The notes under the pieces are model-generated. The model made no database searches. It saw only the letters and a program-made list of their open reading frames with translations, and was not told the DNA's origin. A program made the position numbers and the translations under genes. From assembly GCF_014196525.1 (NCBI RefSeq), contig NZ_JACIDX010000016.1, positions 1-64,000 of the forward strand: a stretch of 64,000 bases of DNA, given 5' to 3'. This document shows, piece by piece, positions 53,618 to 62,276 of the stretch; position 1 is the stretch's first letter, and every line of letters starts with the position of its first letter. This DNA is from Novosphingobium sediminicola. GTDB taxonomy: Bacteria > Pseudomonadota > Alphaproteobacteria > Sphingomonadales > Sphingomonadaceae.

Positions 53618-53992
53618 ATGGCAAGTTTCAAGCTCACATGGTTACGCGAAAGCGCGGCCCCCGGTCGCGGTGTCCGGCTGCGGATTGTGCTTGTGTTGCT
53701 GGGGCTTGGGGTGATCGCGGCGCTGGTGCTGGGCCTGTGGAAGGGGCCGCGGCTGGCCAAGGATGCGTTAACGGGCGCGGCCTTTGGCGCGCGCATCGCC
53801 TGCTCGTGCCGCTTTGTCGAAGGGCGTACTCTGGATCAGTGCAAGAGCGATTTCGAGCCGGGGATGAGCATGGTGATGCTCTCCGCCGATGAGGGCGCCA
53901 AGAGCGTCACCGCGCGCGTTCCCCTGATCGCGGCCCAGACCGCAACCTTTCGCCCCGGTGAAGGCTGCGTGCTGGAGAAATGGGAGCAGTAA
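53618..53992 (+). CDS. Small membrane-anchored protein with Cys-rich exported domain
   Basis: This protein of 124 residues has a single membrane span at about residues 20-42 (LRIVLVLLGLGVIAALVLGLW) and a C-terminal exported domain. Cysteines at ARIACSCRFVEGRTLDQCKSD and EGCVLEKW could form disulfides. No known domain is recognised. Divergent pairing with the serine hydrolase suggests a shared promoter region and perhaps a related role. AAGG lies upstream; an ATG at 53591 is an alternative. Confidence 0.7.
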   Translation: MASFKLTWLRESAAPGRGVRLRIVLVLLGLGVIAALVLGLWKGPRLAKDALTGAAFGARIACSCRFVEGRTLDQCKSDFEPGMSMVMLSADEGAKSVTARVPLIAAQTATFRPGEGCVLEKWEQ

Positions 53993-53995
53993 GGC

Positions 53996-55153
53996 TTACG
54001 CGGCAAAGGTTTCCTCTATCCAGCCGCCGCCGATCACCCGGTCGCCCGCATAGATCACCGCCGCTTGTCCCGGCGCCACGCCATATTCCGGGCTGGCAAA
54101 GCGGATCGTGGTATCGGCTCCATCGCCAAGCGGTCCGTCCAGCGTCACCGGCACCGGCTTGGCCAGCGAGCGCACCTTGGCGGTCAGCGCCGCGCCTTCG
54201 GGCACGGGCCCGATGCGGTTGGTTTCGACAATCCGCGCCGCCGAGACGGCCAGCATCGCGCGCGGCCCCACCAGCACCCGCGCGCCGGGCGCATCAATGC
54301 CCACCACATAGACCGGTTCGGGCAGGCCGCCGATTTCCAGACCCCGGCGCTGGCCCACCGTATAGTGGATCACGCCGCGATGATGGCCCAGGACCGCGCC
54401 GGTCTGGGCATGGACGATATCGCCGGGGCGCTCGCCCTCGGGGCGGATTTTGCGCACCACGCTGGCATAATCGCCCTCCGGCACGAAACAGATGTCCTGC
54501 GAATCGGGCTTGGCCGCGACCTTGAGGCCGAAATGGTCGGCCAGTTCGCGCACCAGCGGCTTGGGCATACCCCCAAGCGGGAAACGCAGGAAATCGAGCT
54601 GCGCCTCGGTGGTGGCGTAAAGGAAATAGGACTGGTCGCGCGCGGGGTCGAGCGCGCGGTGCAATTCAGGCCCTGCGGCTCCCATCACGCGCCGCACATA
54701 ATGCCCCGTGGCCAGACAATCGGCCCCCAGATCGCGCGCCATGGTCAAAAGGTCGGTGAACTTTGGCCCCATGTTGCAGCGGATGCAGGGGATCGGCGTG
54801 CGCCCGTTGAGGTAATCCTCGGCAAAGCGATCGACCACGCTTTCGCGAAATGCACTCTCATGGTCATAGACGTAATGCGCGATGCCCAGCCGGTCGGCCA
54901 CCTCGCGCGCGTCGCGAATGTCATCGCCAGCGCAGCACGCGCCCTTGCGCTTCACCGCCTCGCCATGATCGTAAAGCTGTAGCGTGATGCCGATGACCTC
55001 GGCCCCGCTGTGTGCAGCAAGGGCGGCCACCACGGATGAGTCTACGCCCCCCGACATGGCCACAACGATTCGACGCATTTTTACCATTTGTCCAAGATCG
55101 AACAGATCGAGGAGCGCGGCGGGTGTTAACACGGAGGGGGAATCATGGGCCAT
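53996..55153 (-). CDS. mnmA: tRNA 2-thiouridylase
   Basis: This enzyme thiolates U34 of tRNA-Lys, -Glu and -Gln, using sulfur relayed from a cysteine desulfurase. It has about 385 residues. The ATP-pyrophosphatase loop is SGGVDSS at 34-40. Catalytic cysteines are in [16 protein letters not shown] and [12 protein letters not shown]. The C-terminal domain contains [10 protein letters not shown]. The start is uncertain; ATGs at 55153, 55087 and 55078 are all in frame and none has a strong ribosome-binding site. It converges with the small membrane protein gene, three bases apart. Confidence 0.95.
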   Translation of the reverse strand: MAHDSPSVLTPAALLDLFDLGQMVKMRRIVVAMSGGVDSSVVAALAAHSGAEVIGITLQLYDHGEAVKRKGACCAGDDIRDAREVADRLGIAHYVYDHESAFRESVVDRFAEDYLNGRTPIPCIRCNMGPKFTDLLTMARDLGADCLATGHYVRRVMGAAGPELHRALDPARDQSYFLYATTEAQLDFLRFPLGGMPKPLVRELADHFGLKVAAKPDSQDICFVPEGDYASVVRKIRPEGERPGDIVHAQTGAVLGHHRGVIHYTVGQRRGLEIGGLPEPVYVVGIDAPGARVLVGPRAMLAVSAARIVETNRIGPVPEGAALTAKVRSLAKPVPVTLDGPLGDGADTTIRFASPEYGVAPGQAAVIYAGDRVIGGGWIEETFAA

Positions 55154-55252
55154 AACCGGCCCCATACACCCACCCGGCCCCAGCGCCAAATCGGCAGATT
55201 CTTGCCGCCTTGCGCGATTAGGGGGGGCGCCAGATGGCGCCGACCCCTAGGG

Positions 55253-55267
55253 TTAAATATGGTCAAC
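55253..55267. promoter_or_regulatory. Weak CtrA-like half-site pair
   Basis: TTAA-N7-CAAC resembles the CtrA consensus TTAA-N7-TTAAC at TTAA and three of four second-half positions. It lies about 60 bases upstream of the small gene that precedes sciP, a plausible place for CtrA control. The match is weak. Confidence 0.25.
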
Positions 55268-55324
55268 AAGTTGTAAACCCCGCCTTTACCCCCTCTTGAC
55301 CATGTTGCGCCTATAGCATGGGTA

Positions 55325-55675
55325 ATGGAACTGCGATTTGATCATGAAGACTGGCTGGCCCAGTCCTTTGCCACCGGCGCGAATGCCGATCGTCTGGCAA
55401 CGGACTGGCATGGGCTGGCCACAAGGCTGGCGGCCGCGCACGCCTTTCAGCGCGGTTGCGGCGAGGCTCCGGCCATGCTGGCAGGGGGCAGTTTTGACCC
55501 CCATGTGGCGCGGCTGGTCAATGATTATGCACCGGTTTGGGACGGCCTCAGTGCTTCCTGCAACAGGCCTTTCGATGATGTTAACCCTGTTCCTAGAGGG
55601 GTTCGAAAAACGATGTCTGGCATTGAATTCGGCGTTGCCGGTCCCCGTCATCCCGGCGATCGAGGAATGAAATGA
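55325..55675 (+). CDS. Hypothetical protein preceding sciP
   Basis: This frame has 116 residues, beginning MELRFDHEDWLAQSFATGANAD. The first 90 residues have ordinary protein composition, and the last 25 are less convincing. Its stop overlaps the sciP start in an ATGA arrangement, supporting translation. No domain is recognised. It may instead be a partly decayed gene or the sciP leader. Confidence 0.5.
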   Translation: MELRFDHEDWLAQSFATGANADRLATDWHGLATRLAAAHAFQRGCGEAPAMLAGGSFDPHVARLVNDYAPVWDGLSASCNRPFDDVNPVPRGVRKTMSGIEFGVAGPRHPGDRGMK

Positions 55676-55971
55676 TCGAGAACCAGAAAATCCGTCCGGC
55701 CATGGTCATTGGCCCGCTCGGCGAACCGCTCACGCTGGAATCGCTGCCGCCGCCCAACACCACGCGCTGGGTTGTGCGCCGCAAGGCCGAGGTGGTCGCA
55801 GCCGTCAATGGCGGCCTGCTGACCATCGATGAGGTCTGCGAGCGCTACAGCCTGACGCTGGAGGAATTCGCCTCGTGGCAACGCGCGGTGGATCGTTCGG
55901 GCATGCAGGGTCTGCGCGTCACGCGAATCCAGCATTACCGCGACCTTTATGAGCGTCAGCTAAAATATTGA
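55672..55971 (+). CDS. sciP: DUF1153 cell-cycle regulator (CtrA inhibitory protein)
   Basis: SciP represses CtrA-activated promoters in Caulobacter and relatives. It has 99 residues, matching the family throughout, with RPAMVIGPLGEPLTLESLPPPNTTRWVVRRKAEVVAAVNGGLLT and the helix-turn-helix DEVCERYSLTLEEFASWQRAVDRSG. This gene is characteristic of alphaproteobacteria. A terminator hairpin follows at 56012. Confidence 0.95.
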   Translation: MIENQKIRPAMVIGPLGEPLTLESLPPPNTTRWVVRRKAEVVAAVNGGLLTIDEVCERYSLTLEEFASWQRAVDRSGMQGLRVTRIQHYRDLYERQLKY

Positions 55972-56011
55972 TGGGTTGAAATACCTATTACCGGGCCCGG
56001 ATCAGGGCTTG

Positions 56012-56048
56012 AAAGGGCGCAGGAGCGGGGGGCTCCTTGCGCCCTTTT
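56012..56048 (+). terminator. Terminator downstream of sciP
   Basis: AAAGGGCGCAGGAGC and GCTCCTTGCGCCCTTT form a long stem with one bulge around a GGGG loop, followed by TTTTGCTT. It separates sciP from the RND efflux operon. Confidence 0.8.
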
Positions 56049-56170
56049 GCTTATATTCGGCCCGATTGCCCGAAAAGCCCGCTTGCCTGAGGTGATATAC
56101 ACGGGTAATACGCTTGCCGCATGATCCGGGCGCAGACCCGGTTCGTCATACTGATGGGGTGGTGAGCGAG

Positions 56171-57370
56171 ATGAATGTCGAGGCCAAGGTGAAGTCCGAT
56201 CCGGCGGCCCAGTCCTATGATGGGCCCTATGAAGGTGGGGACGCTCAGCCCTTCCCCCGCCGCAAGGTGTTGATCGGGGCCGGGGCGGCGCTTTTGGCCA
56301 TCGGCGGCATCTGGGCCTATACTCATCGCAACCCCGGCGGCGATGCCGCCCGCGCCAATCAGGCCCCTCTGGTCACCGTATCGGCCCCGGGCATCGCCAC
56401 GGTTGCCGGCACGATCAACGCCAGCGGCGTGCTGGCCGCGCGCCATGACATGCCCGTGGGCGTGGTGGGCGAAGGCGGCACCGTGGTGCAAGTGCTGGTC
56501 GAACCGGGCGCATGGGTCAAGCGCGGGCAATTGCTGGCCGTGATCGACCGTCAGGTGCAGAACCAGCAGCAGGCCAGCAGCAATGCCAATATCGGCGTGG
56601 CGCAGGCCGATGCGCGCATCGCGCAGGCCAATCTGGATCGCGGGCTGAAACTGGTGGCCAATGGGTTCATTTCCAATGCCGACATCGACAAGCTGACCGC
56701 CGTGCGCGATGCGGCCAATGCGCGGGTGCGCGTGGCGCAGGCGCAATCGGGCGAGATGCAGGCCAAGATCCGCCGGTTGAACATCGTTGCGCCCGCCGAT
56801 GGCCTCGTACTCGACCGCGCGCTGGAGGTGGGCCAGGTGGTCAGCCCCGGCAATGGCGTGCTGTTCCGCATTGCCGACAAGGGCGAGATGGAAATGCGCG
56901 CGCGCCTGTCCGAGAGCAATCTGGCGCATCTGGCGCTGGGGCAGGAGGTCAAGGTGCGGCCTGTGGGTTCGGAGCGTGAATTTGTCGGCCATGTCTGGCA
57001 GGTCTCGCCGGTGATTGATCCGGCCACGCGGCAGGGTGTGGCGCGCATCGCGCTGCCCTATGACCGCGACATCCGCCCCGGCGGCTTTGCCAGTGCGGAA
57101 ATCCGCAGCGGTTCGATGGCGGCGCCTTTGCTGCCCGAATCGGCGCTGCAGGCCGATGCACAGGGCAGCTATGTCTATGTCGTGACCGGCGACAACAAGG
57201 CGGTGCGCCGCCGGGTCAAAGTGGCGATGGTGACTGAAAAGGGCGTGGCCATTGCCTCGGGCCTTTCGGGCGTCGAGCGGGTGGTGCTGCGCGCGGGCGC
57301 GTTTCTGACCGAGGGCGAAACGGTTAATCCGCGCAGCCAGCCCCCCCAGTCATCGTCCAAGCAAAACTGA
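56171..57370 (+). CDS. RND efflux periplasmic adaptor (MFP/HlyD family)
   Basis: This adaptor has 399 residues. A cytoplasmic N-terminus of about 32 residues with many acidic groups precedes one membrane anchor (residues about 33-50). The lipoyl/hairpin regions are GVVGEGGTVVQVLVEPGAWVKRGQLLAVIDRQ and IVAPADGLVLDRALEVGQVVSPG, followed by beta-barrel and C-terminal domains. It is uncoupled from any outer-membrane channel gene here, so a TolC-type partner is encoded elsewhere. It starts the efflux operon. Confidence 0.92.
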   Translation: MNVEAKVKSDPAAQSYDGPYEGGDAQPFPRRKVLIGAGAALLAIGGIWAYTHRNPGGDAARANQAPLVTVSAPGIATVAGTINASGVLAARHDMPVGVVGEGGTVVQVLVEPGAWVKRGQLLAVIDRQVQNQQQASSNANIGVAQADARIAQANLDRGLKLVANGFISNADIDKLTAVRDAANARVRVAQAQSGEMQAKIRRLNIVAPADGLVLDRALEVGQVVSPGNGVLFRIADKGEMEMRARLSESNLAHLALGQEVKVRPVGSEREFVGHVWQVSPVIDPATRQGVARIALPYDRDIRPGGFASAEIRSGSMAAPLLPESALQADAQGSYVYVVTGDNKAVRRRVKVAMVTEKGVAIASGLSGVERVVLRAGAFLTEGETVNPRSQPPQSSSKQN

Positions 57371-57384
57371 GCGGGAGCGCCTCC

Positions 57385-60300
57385 ATGAACTTCCGCAATC
57401 TTTCGGCATGGTCGATCCGGCATCCGGTGGTGCCCATCGTGATCTTTGTGGCGATGATGCTGATGGGCGTTATCAGCTTTGCCCGGATGGAGGTCCAGGA
57501 CCAGCCCGACATCGAATTTCCCATCGTGGTGGTTTCGATCACCCAGCCGGGCGCGGCCCCGACCGAAATCGAAACCCAGATCACCCAGCGCATCGAAGGC
57601 GCGGTGCGCACGATCTCGGGCGTCTCCTCGATCAGCTCGACCGCATCGGAAGGCAACAGCCAGACGATGGTGGAATTCCAGTTGGGCGAAGACATTAACG
57701 CGGCGGTGGCCGAGGTGAAGAACGCGGTCGATCAGGCGCGCGGCAATCTGCCCGACGGCATCCTTGAGCCGCAGGTGTTCAAGGTGAACACGTCGACCAA
57801 CCCCATCGCCTATTTCGCGGTTTCCGCCGAGGACATGACCATCGAGCAGCTCTCGTGGTTCATTGACGATACGGTGGCGCGGCGCCTGCTGGGCGTGGAG
57901 GGCGTGGCCGAAATCAAGCGCAACGGGGGCGTGAACCGCGAGATTCTCGTCACGCTCGATCCGGCGCGGATGCAGGCCTTTGGCGTCACCGCGCCGCAGG
58001 TCAATGCGGCGCTGCGGGCGCTCAACCTGAACGCGGCAGGCGGCAAGGCGGAAATCGGCGGCACGCGCCAATCGGTGCGCGTGCTGGGCAATGCGCAGGA
58101 CGCCTTTGCGCTCAGCCAGGCCGATATTCCGGTGGCGGGGCGCGTGGTCAAACTGGCCGATATTGCCACGGTGCGCGACGCATGGGGCGAAATCACCTCG
58201 CTGGGCAAGGTCAACGGCAAGCAGGTCGTCACCTTCTCCATTGCCCGCGCGCGCGGGGCATCGGACGTGTCGGTCTATGACAAGTCGATGGTCGAATTGG
58301 CCAAGATCGCCAAGGAGCGGCCCGGCGTCCATTTCACCGAATTGTTCAATCAGGTTTCCTATACCAAGAAGCAATACGAATCCTCGATGGAATCCATGGT
58401 CGAAGGCGCCGTTCTGGCGGTGATCGTGGTGTTCTTCTTCCTGCGCGACTGGCGCGCCACGGTGGTTTCGGCCATCGCCATCCCGCTCTCGGCCATCCCC
58501 ACCTTCTGGTTTATGAAGGTGTGGTTCGGCTTTACGCTCAACACGATGAGCCTTTTGGCGCTGGGGTTGGTCGCGGGCGTGCTGGTGGATGATGCGATCG
58601 TGGAGATCGAGAATATCGTCCGGCATATGCGCATGGGCAAAACCGCCTATCAGGCCGCGATTGATGCCGCCGATGAAATCGGGCTGGCGGTGGTGGCCAC
58701 CACCTGTTCGATTGCGGCAGTGTTCCTGCCTGTTGGGCTGATGCCGGGCGTGTCGGGAGCGTTTTTCAAGAATTTCGGCCTGACGGTGGTAGTTTCGGTG
58801 CTGATGTCGCTGGCCGTGGCGCGAATGATCACGCCGATGGTGGCGGCCTATTTCCTCAAAAGCCATGGCACCGCCGAGCATGGCGGCGGGCGGATGATGG
58901 ATTTCTATCTGCGCGTGCTGCACTGGTCGCTTGATGTGTCGGGCGCGCGGGCGTTGCGGGCGCGGCTGTTGGCGGAAAAGGGGCATTTGTCGTGGCGCGA
59001 CCATCTGCGCGCCCGGCTGCGCGATCATCGCATCTGGATGATCGGCGTGGCGCTGGGCTGTTTCGCGCTGACCATCGTGCTGTTTATCGCCATGCCGACA
59101 TCCATGTTCCCTGACGAGAACAGTGATTTCACCCAGTTGCGCATCGAAATGGTCCCCGGCACCACGCTGGCCCAGACCGAGGCGGTGGCTGATCAGGTGG
59201 CCGCCATCGTGCGCCGTCGGCCCGAGGCCGATCAGGTGCTGGAACGGGTGAACGAGGGCAACGCCCGCGTCATGATCATGCTGAAAAAGGATCGCAAGAT
59301 CCACACCAAGCAGTTTGAGCGCGAAGTCACCCCCACGGTGCAGGGCATTGCGGATGCGCGCATCACCTTCCAGGCCAGCAACAACGGCGGTTCGTCCACC
59401 GGGCGCGGGCTGGAAATCATGCTGTCGAGTTCGGACCCGGCGCTGCTGGACAAGACGGCGGCGCAATTGGTCGAACAGATGAAGGGGATGCACGAGCTGG
59501 TCGCCCCGCGCATCAGCGGCGATATGCGACGCCCCGAAGTGGTGATCGTGCCGCATATGGATCTGGCCGCCAGCCTCGGCATCTCGACCTCCTCGCTGAG
59601 CCAGGCGATCCGCATCGCCACGATTGGCGAGATCGACCAGAACGCGGCCAAATTCTCGCTCTCCGACCGTCAGGTGCCGATCCGCGTGCGCCTGCCCGAA
59701 GAAGCGCGGCGCGATCTGTCGAACATCGCCAATCTGCCGGTGCCGACCGCCTCAGGCGGCTCGGTGCCTTTGAGCCGCGTGGCCGACATCACCTTCGGCT
59801 CCGGCCCCTCGACCATCCAGCGCTATAATCAGGAGCGCCGGACCTTCATCGGTGCGGATCTGGCGCCGGGTGTCATCAAGGGCGATGCGGAAAAGAAGGT
59901 CAAAGCGCTGCCGATCATGAAGAACCTGCCCGCGGGCGTGTCGAACACGGCCTATGGCGAGGCCAAGTGGCAGCAGGAGATGATCGTCAATCTGGCGCTG
60001 GCGGTGCCGGCGGGGATTGGGCTGGTGTTTGCGGTGCTGGTGCTGCTCTATCACCGGGTCGTCTCGCCGCTGGTCAATATGGCCTCGCTGTTTCTGGCGC
60101 CTTTGGGCGGGCTGCTCCTGCTGGCGCTGCTCGACATGCCGATCTCGATGCCGGTCTATATCGGCATATTGATGCTGTTCGGCATTGTGGCGAAAAACTC
60201 GATCCTGCTGATCGACTTTGCCATCGAGGAGATGCAGCGCGGCGCCTCCAAGTTCGAGGCGATCATCGAGGCGGGGCACAAGCGCGCCCAGCCCATCGTG

Positions 60301-60564
60301 ATGACCACGGTGGCGATGACGGCGGGGATGATCCCGGCGGCCATGTCGCTGTCGGGCGATGCGGCATTTCGCGCGCCGATGGGCGTGGTGGTGATCGGCG
60401 GGCTGACGCTTTCCACGGTGCTGACGCTGCTGATCGTGCCTGCCGCTTTCAGTCTGGCCGACGGGTTTGAGAAACGGATCGGCCCGAAATTGCGGCGCGG
60501 CTTGCTGACCTATGAACCGGAGCATGGACGCGATGCTCATGCTGGAGTAACCCCGGCCGAGTGA
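57385..60564 (+). CDS. RND efflux inner-membrane transporter (HAE1/AcrB-like)
   Basis: This proton-driven tripartite pump has 1059 residues. N-terminal WSIRHPVVPIVIFVAMMLMG and PTEIETQITQRIEGAVRTI are family marks. TM4 carries the proton-relay acidic pair in LVAGVLVDDAIVEIENIV, and the C-terminal half contains LFGIVAKNSILLIDFAIEEMQRG. Its sequence is closer to the multidrug/general RND class than to heavy-metal CusA types. It follows the adaptor by 14 bases and overlaps the DUF445 gene. Confidence 0.95.
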   Translation: MNFRNLSAWSIRHPVVPIVIFVAMMLMGVISFARMEVQDQPDIEFPIVVVSITQPGAAPTEIETQITQRIEGAVRTISGVSSISSTASEGNSQTMVEFQLGEDINAAVAEVKNAVDQARGNLPDGILEPQVFKVNTSTNPIAYFAVSAEDMTIEQLSWFIDDTVARRLLGVEGVAEIKRNGGVNREILVTLDPARMQAFGVTAPQVNAALRALNLNAAGGKAEIGGTRQSVRVLGNAQDAFALSQADIPVAGRVVKLADIATVRDAWGEITSLGKVNGKQVVTFSIARARGASDVSVYDKSMVELAKIAKERPGVHFTELFNQVSYTKKQYESSMESMVEGAVLAVIVVFFFLRDWRATVVSAIAIPLSAIPTFWFMKVWFGFTLNTMSLLALGLVAGVLVDDAIVEIENIVRHMRMGKTAYQAAIDAADEIGLAVVATTCSIAAVFLPVGLMPGVSGAFFKNFGLTVVVSVLMSLAVARMITPMVAAYFLKSHGTAEHGGGRMMDFYLRVLHWSLDVSGARALRARLLAEKGHLSWRDHLRARLRDHRIWMIGVALGCFALTIVLFIAMPTSMFPDENSDFTQLRIEMVPGTTLAQTEAVADQVAAIVRRRPEADQVLERVNEGNARVMIMLKKDRKIHTKQFEREVTPTVQGIADARITFQASNNGGSSTGRGLEIMLSSSDPALLDKTAAQLVEQMKGMHELVAPRISGDMRRPEVVIVPHMDLAASLGISTSSLSQAIRIATIGEIDQNAAKFSLSDRQVPIRVRLPEEARRDLSNIANLPVPTASGGSVPLSRVADITFGSGPSTIQRYNQERRTFIGADLAPGVIKGDAEKKVKALPIMKNLPAGVSNTAYGEAKWQQEMIVNLALAVPAGIGLVFAVLVLLYHRVVSPLVNMASLFLAPLGGLLLLALLDMPISMPVYIGILMLFGIVAKNSILLIDFAIEEMQRGASKFEAIIEAGHKRAQPIVMTTVAMTAGMIPAAMSLSGDAAFRAPMGVVVIGGLTLSTVLTLLIVPAAFSLADGFEKRIGPKLRRGLLTYEPEHGRDAHAGVTPAE

Positions 60565-61841
60565 GACAGGAACGCAGTTTATCGCGCTGGCTGGGCGTGG
60601 AGAGCGGGGCCGGAAACCGGCAGGCTGTTCGCGTGCGCTGGCTGGCGCATGGGTTGCTGGTGGGGATGGCGGGGCTTTACCTGCTGTCCCGCCATTTTGC
60701 GCCGCTCCATCCCGGCTGGGAATGGGCCAAGGCCTTTTCCGAAGCCGCCATGGTGGGCGCGCTGGCCGACTGGTTTGCGGTGACGGCGCTGTTTCGTCAT
60801 CCGATGGGGCTGCCCATCCCGCATACGGCGATAATCCCGGCCAAGAAGGACCAGATTGCCGAGAGCATGGCGGGCTTTCTGCGCGCCAATTTCCTTACGC
60901 CTCAGGTGGTGGCGCGGCGTTTGTCGGGGCTGGATGTGGCGGGGGCCCTGGGCGGTTTTCTGGCCGATCCGGGAGAAGGCGGAGAACCGCGCCTACGTCA
61001 GGGCGCGGCGGGCCTGCTGGGCGATATGTTGCAATCGCTGCCGGGCGAGCAATTGGGCGATATGCTCAAATCCACCGTGCGCGGGCAATTGGAACGGCTC
61101 GATCTGGCGCCCTTGCTGGGGCAATTGCTGGAAGGGGCGATGGCCGATGGCCGCCATCGTGGCGTGATCGAGGCCATGCTGCGCTGGACGGGGATCACGT
61201 TGGAGGCCAACGAAGACCTGCTGCGCAAGATGATCCATGACCGGGCACATACGCTGCTGCGCTGGACCGGGCTGGACGAGACGCTGGCCAATACGATCCT
61301 TGATGGCCTGTATAAGATGCTGGCCGAATGCATTGTCGATCCGCAGCATCCGTTGCGGACCAAGCTGGAGGATCTGTTGGCGGGTCTTGCCCATGATCTG
61401 CGCCATGATCCGGCGATGCAGGCCAAGGTGGCGCGGATGAAGGCCGAGATTTTGGCCAATCGCGCGATGGGCGCGTGGATCGATGGGCTGTGGGAGCGTG
61501 CGCGCGGCGCGGCGATTGAGGCGCTGAGCCATCCGGGCGGGTTGTTGCAGGGGCGGATGGGCGCGGGGCTGGCCGGGTTTGGCGCGGGCCTCCAGACCGA
61601 CGCGCGGCTGCGCCATCAGGTTAACCGATTCGCGCGCCGTTCGCTGGCCGGGCTGGCGGTGCGGCATGGGGCGGGCATTGTGAAACTGGTGTCGGACACG
61701 GTGCGCCGGTGGGATGCGCGTACCGTTTCGGAACGGATTGAGGGCGCGGTGGGGCGCGATCTGCAATTTATCCGCATCAATGGCACGCTGGTAGGTGGAA
61801 TCGTCGGATTGCTGCTTCACTCTATAGAGAAGCTATTATAG
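60561..61841 (+). CDS. DUF445 domain-containing membrane protein
   Basis: This protein has 426 residues, with one or two membrane helices at the N-terminus (WLAHGLLVGMAGLYLLS and AMVGALADWFAVTALF) and a long helical soluble region. The segment VGALADWFAVTALFRHPMGLPIPHTAIIPAKKDQIAESMAGFLRANFL is the DUF445 signature, and TLVGGIVGLLLHSIEKLL at the C-terminus also fits. The GTG at 60561 overlaps the RND stop (GTGA), so it is translated with the pump. Its function is unknown. Confidence 0.92.
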   Translation: MRQERSLSRWLGVESGAGNRQAVRVRWLAHGLLVGMAGLYLLSRHFAPLHPGWEWAKAFSEAAMVGALADWFAVTALFRHPMGLPIPHTAIIPAKKDQIAESMAGFLRANFLTPQVVARRLSGLDVAGALGGFLADPGEGGEPRLRQGAAGLLGDMLQSLPGEQLGDMLKSTVRGQLERLDLAPLLGQLLEGAMADGRHRGVIEAMLRWTGITLEANEDLLRKMIHDRAHTLLRWTGLDETLANTILDGLYKMLAECIVDPQHPLRTKLEDLLAGLAHDLRHDPAMQAKVARMKAEILANRAMGAWIDGLWERARGAAIEALSHPGGLLQGRMGAGLAGFGAGLQTDARLRHQVNRFARRSLAGLAVRHGAGIVKLVSDTVRRWDARTVSERIEGAVGRDLQFIRINGTLVGGIVGLLLHSIEKLL

Positions 61842-61890
61842 GAACAATTTCGCGCCTCATGCGTTGAGGGTTGCAATCTGTGATGCGCAG

Positions 61891-62232
61891 ATGAGCGGGA
61901 TTACAGTCAACATGATTAATTTTGACTTAAAAGATGTGCAGGCTACTGCTCAGGCCATCAACTGCGATTGTATGGGCGCATGCAAACGCGGCGATGCTGT
62001 TCAGTGCCTTTACAGTAAAACGCTCGATCTGCTCAGCCGCGAGGGTGAAGACTGGCGCGCGCGGGTGGACTTGCTGCGCCCGCTGGCCATGGTGGCGGGG
62101 TTTCAGAAAACCCGCGAAGGACAGAGCGAATGCGCCGCCTTTGCCGCCCATCTGGCCGCAGGCGATGAGCCGGGCGCGCTGGCGGCCTGTCGTCGCCTGA
62201 TCGAATTGGACGCCGAGCTTTCGGGCCAATAA
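61891..62232 (+). CDS. Small Cys-rich hypothetical protein
   Basis: This protein of about 113 residues contains NCDCMGACKRGDAVQC near the N-terminus, a clustered-cysteine motif that could bind metal or an Fe-S cluster, and a helical C-terminal half. ATGs at 61891 and 61912 are alternative starts without strong ribosome-binding sites. The first 70 bases are AT-rich compared with the neighbours. No family is recognised. It converges with pccA. Confidence 0.65.
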   Translation: MSGITVNMINFDLKDVQATAQAINCDCMGACKRGDAVQCLYSKTLDLLSREGEDWRARVDLLRPLAMVAGFQKTREGQSECAAFAAHLAAGDEPGALAACRRLIELDAELSGQ

Positions 62233-62233
62233 A

Positions 62234-62264
62234 CGGCGGGAAACCCTTTAAAGGTCCCCCGCCG
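62234..62264. terminator. Hairpin between converging genes
   Basis: CGGCGGG and CCCGCCG form a 7-bp GC stem with an inner CCTTTAAAGG palindrome, placed between the stop codons of the small Cys-rich gene and pccA. No clear T-tract is present. Confidence 0.5.
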
Positions 62265-62276
62265 CCTCGCCTTAAC

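Noticed and set aside
57175-59556. Antisense frame of 793 codons across the RND transporter
   Set aside because: Biased His/Arg/Asp composition with no domain; the + strand frame is a complete RND pump.
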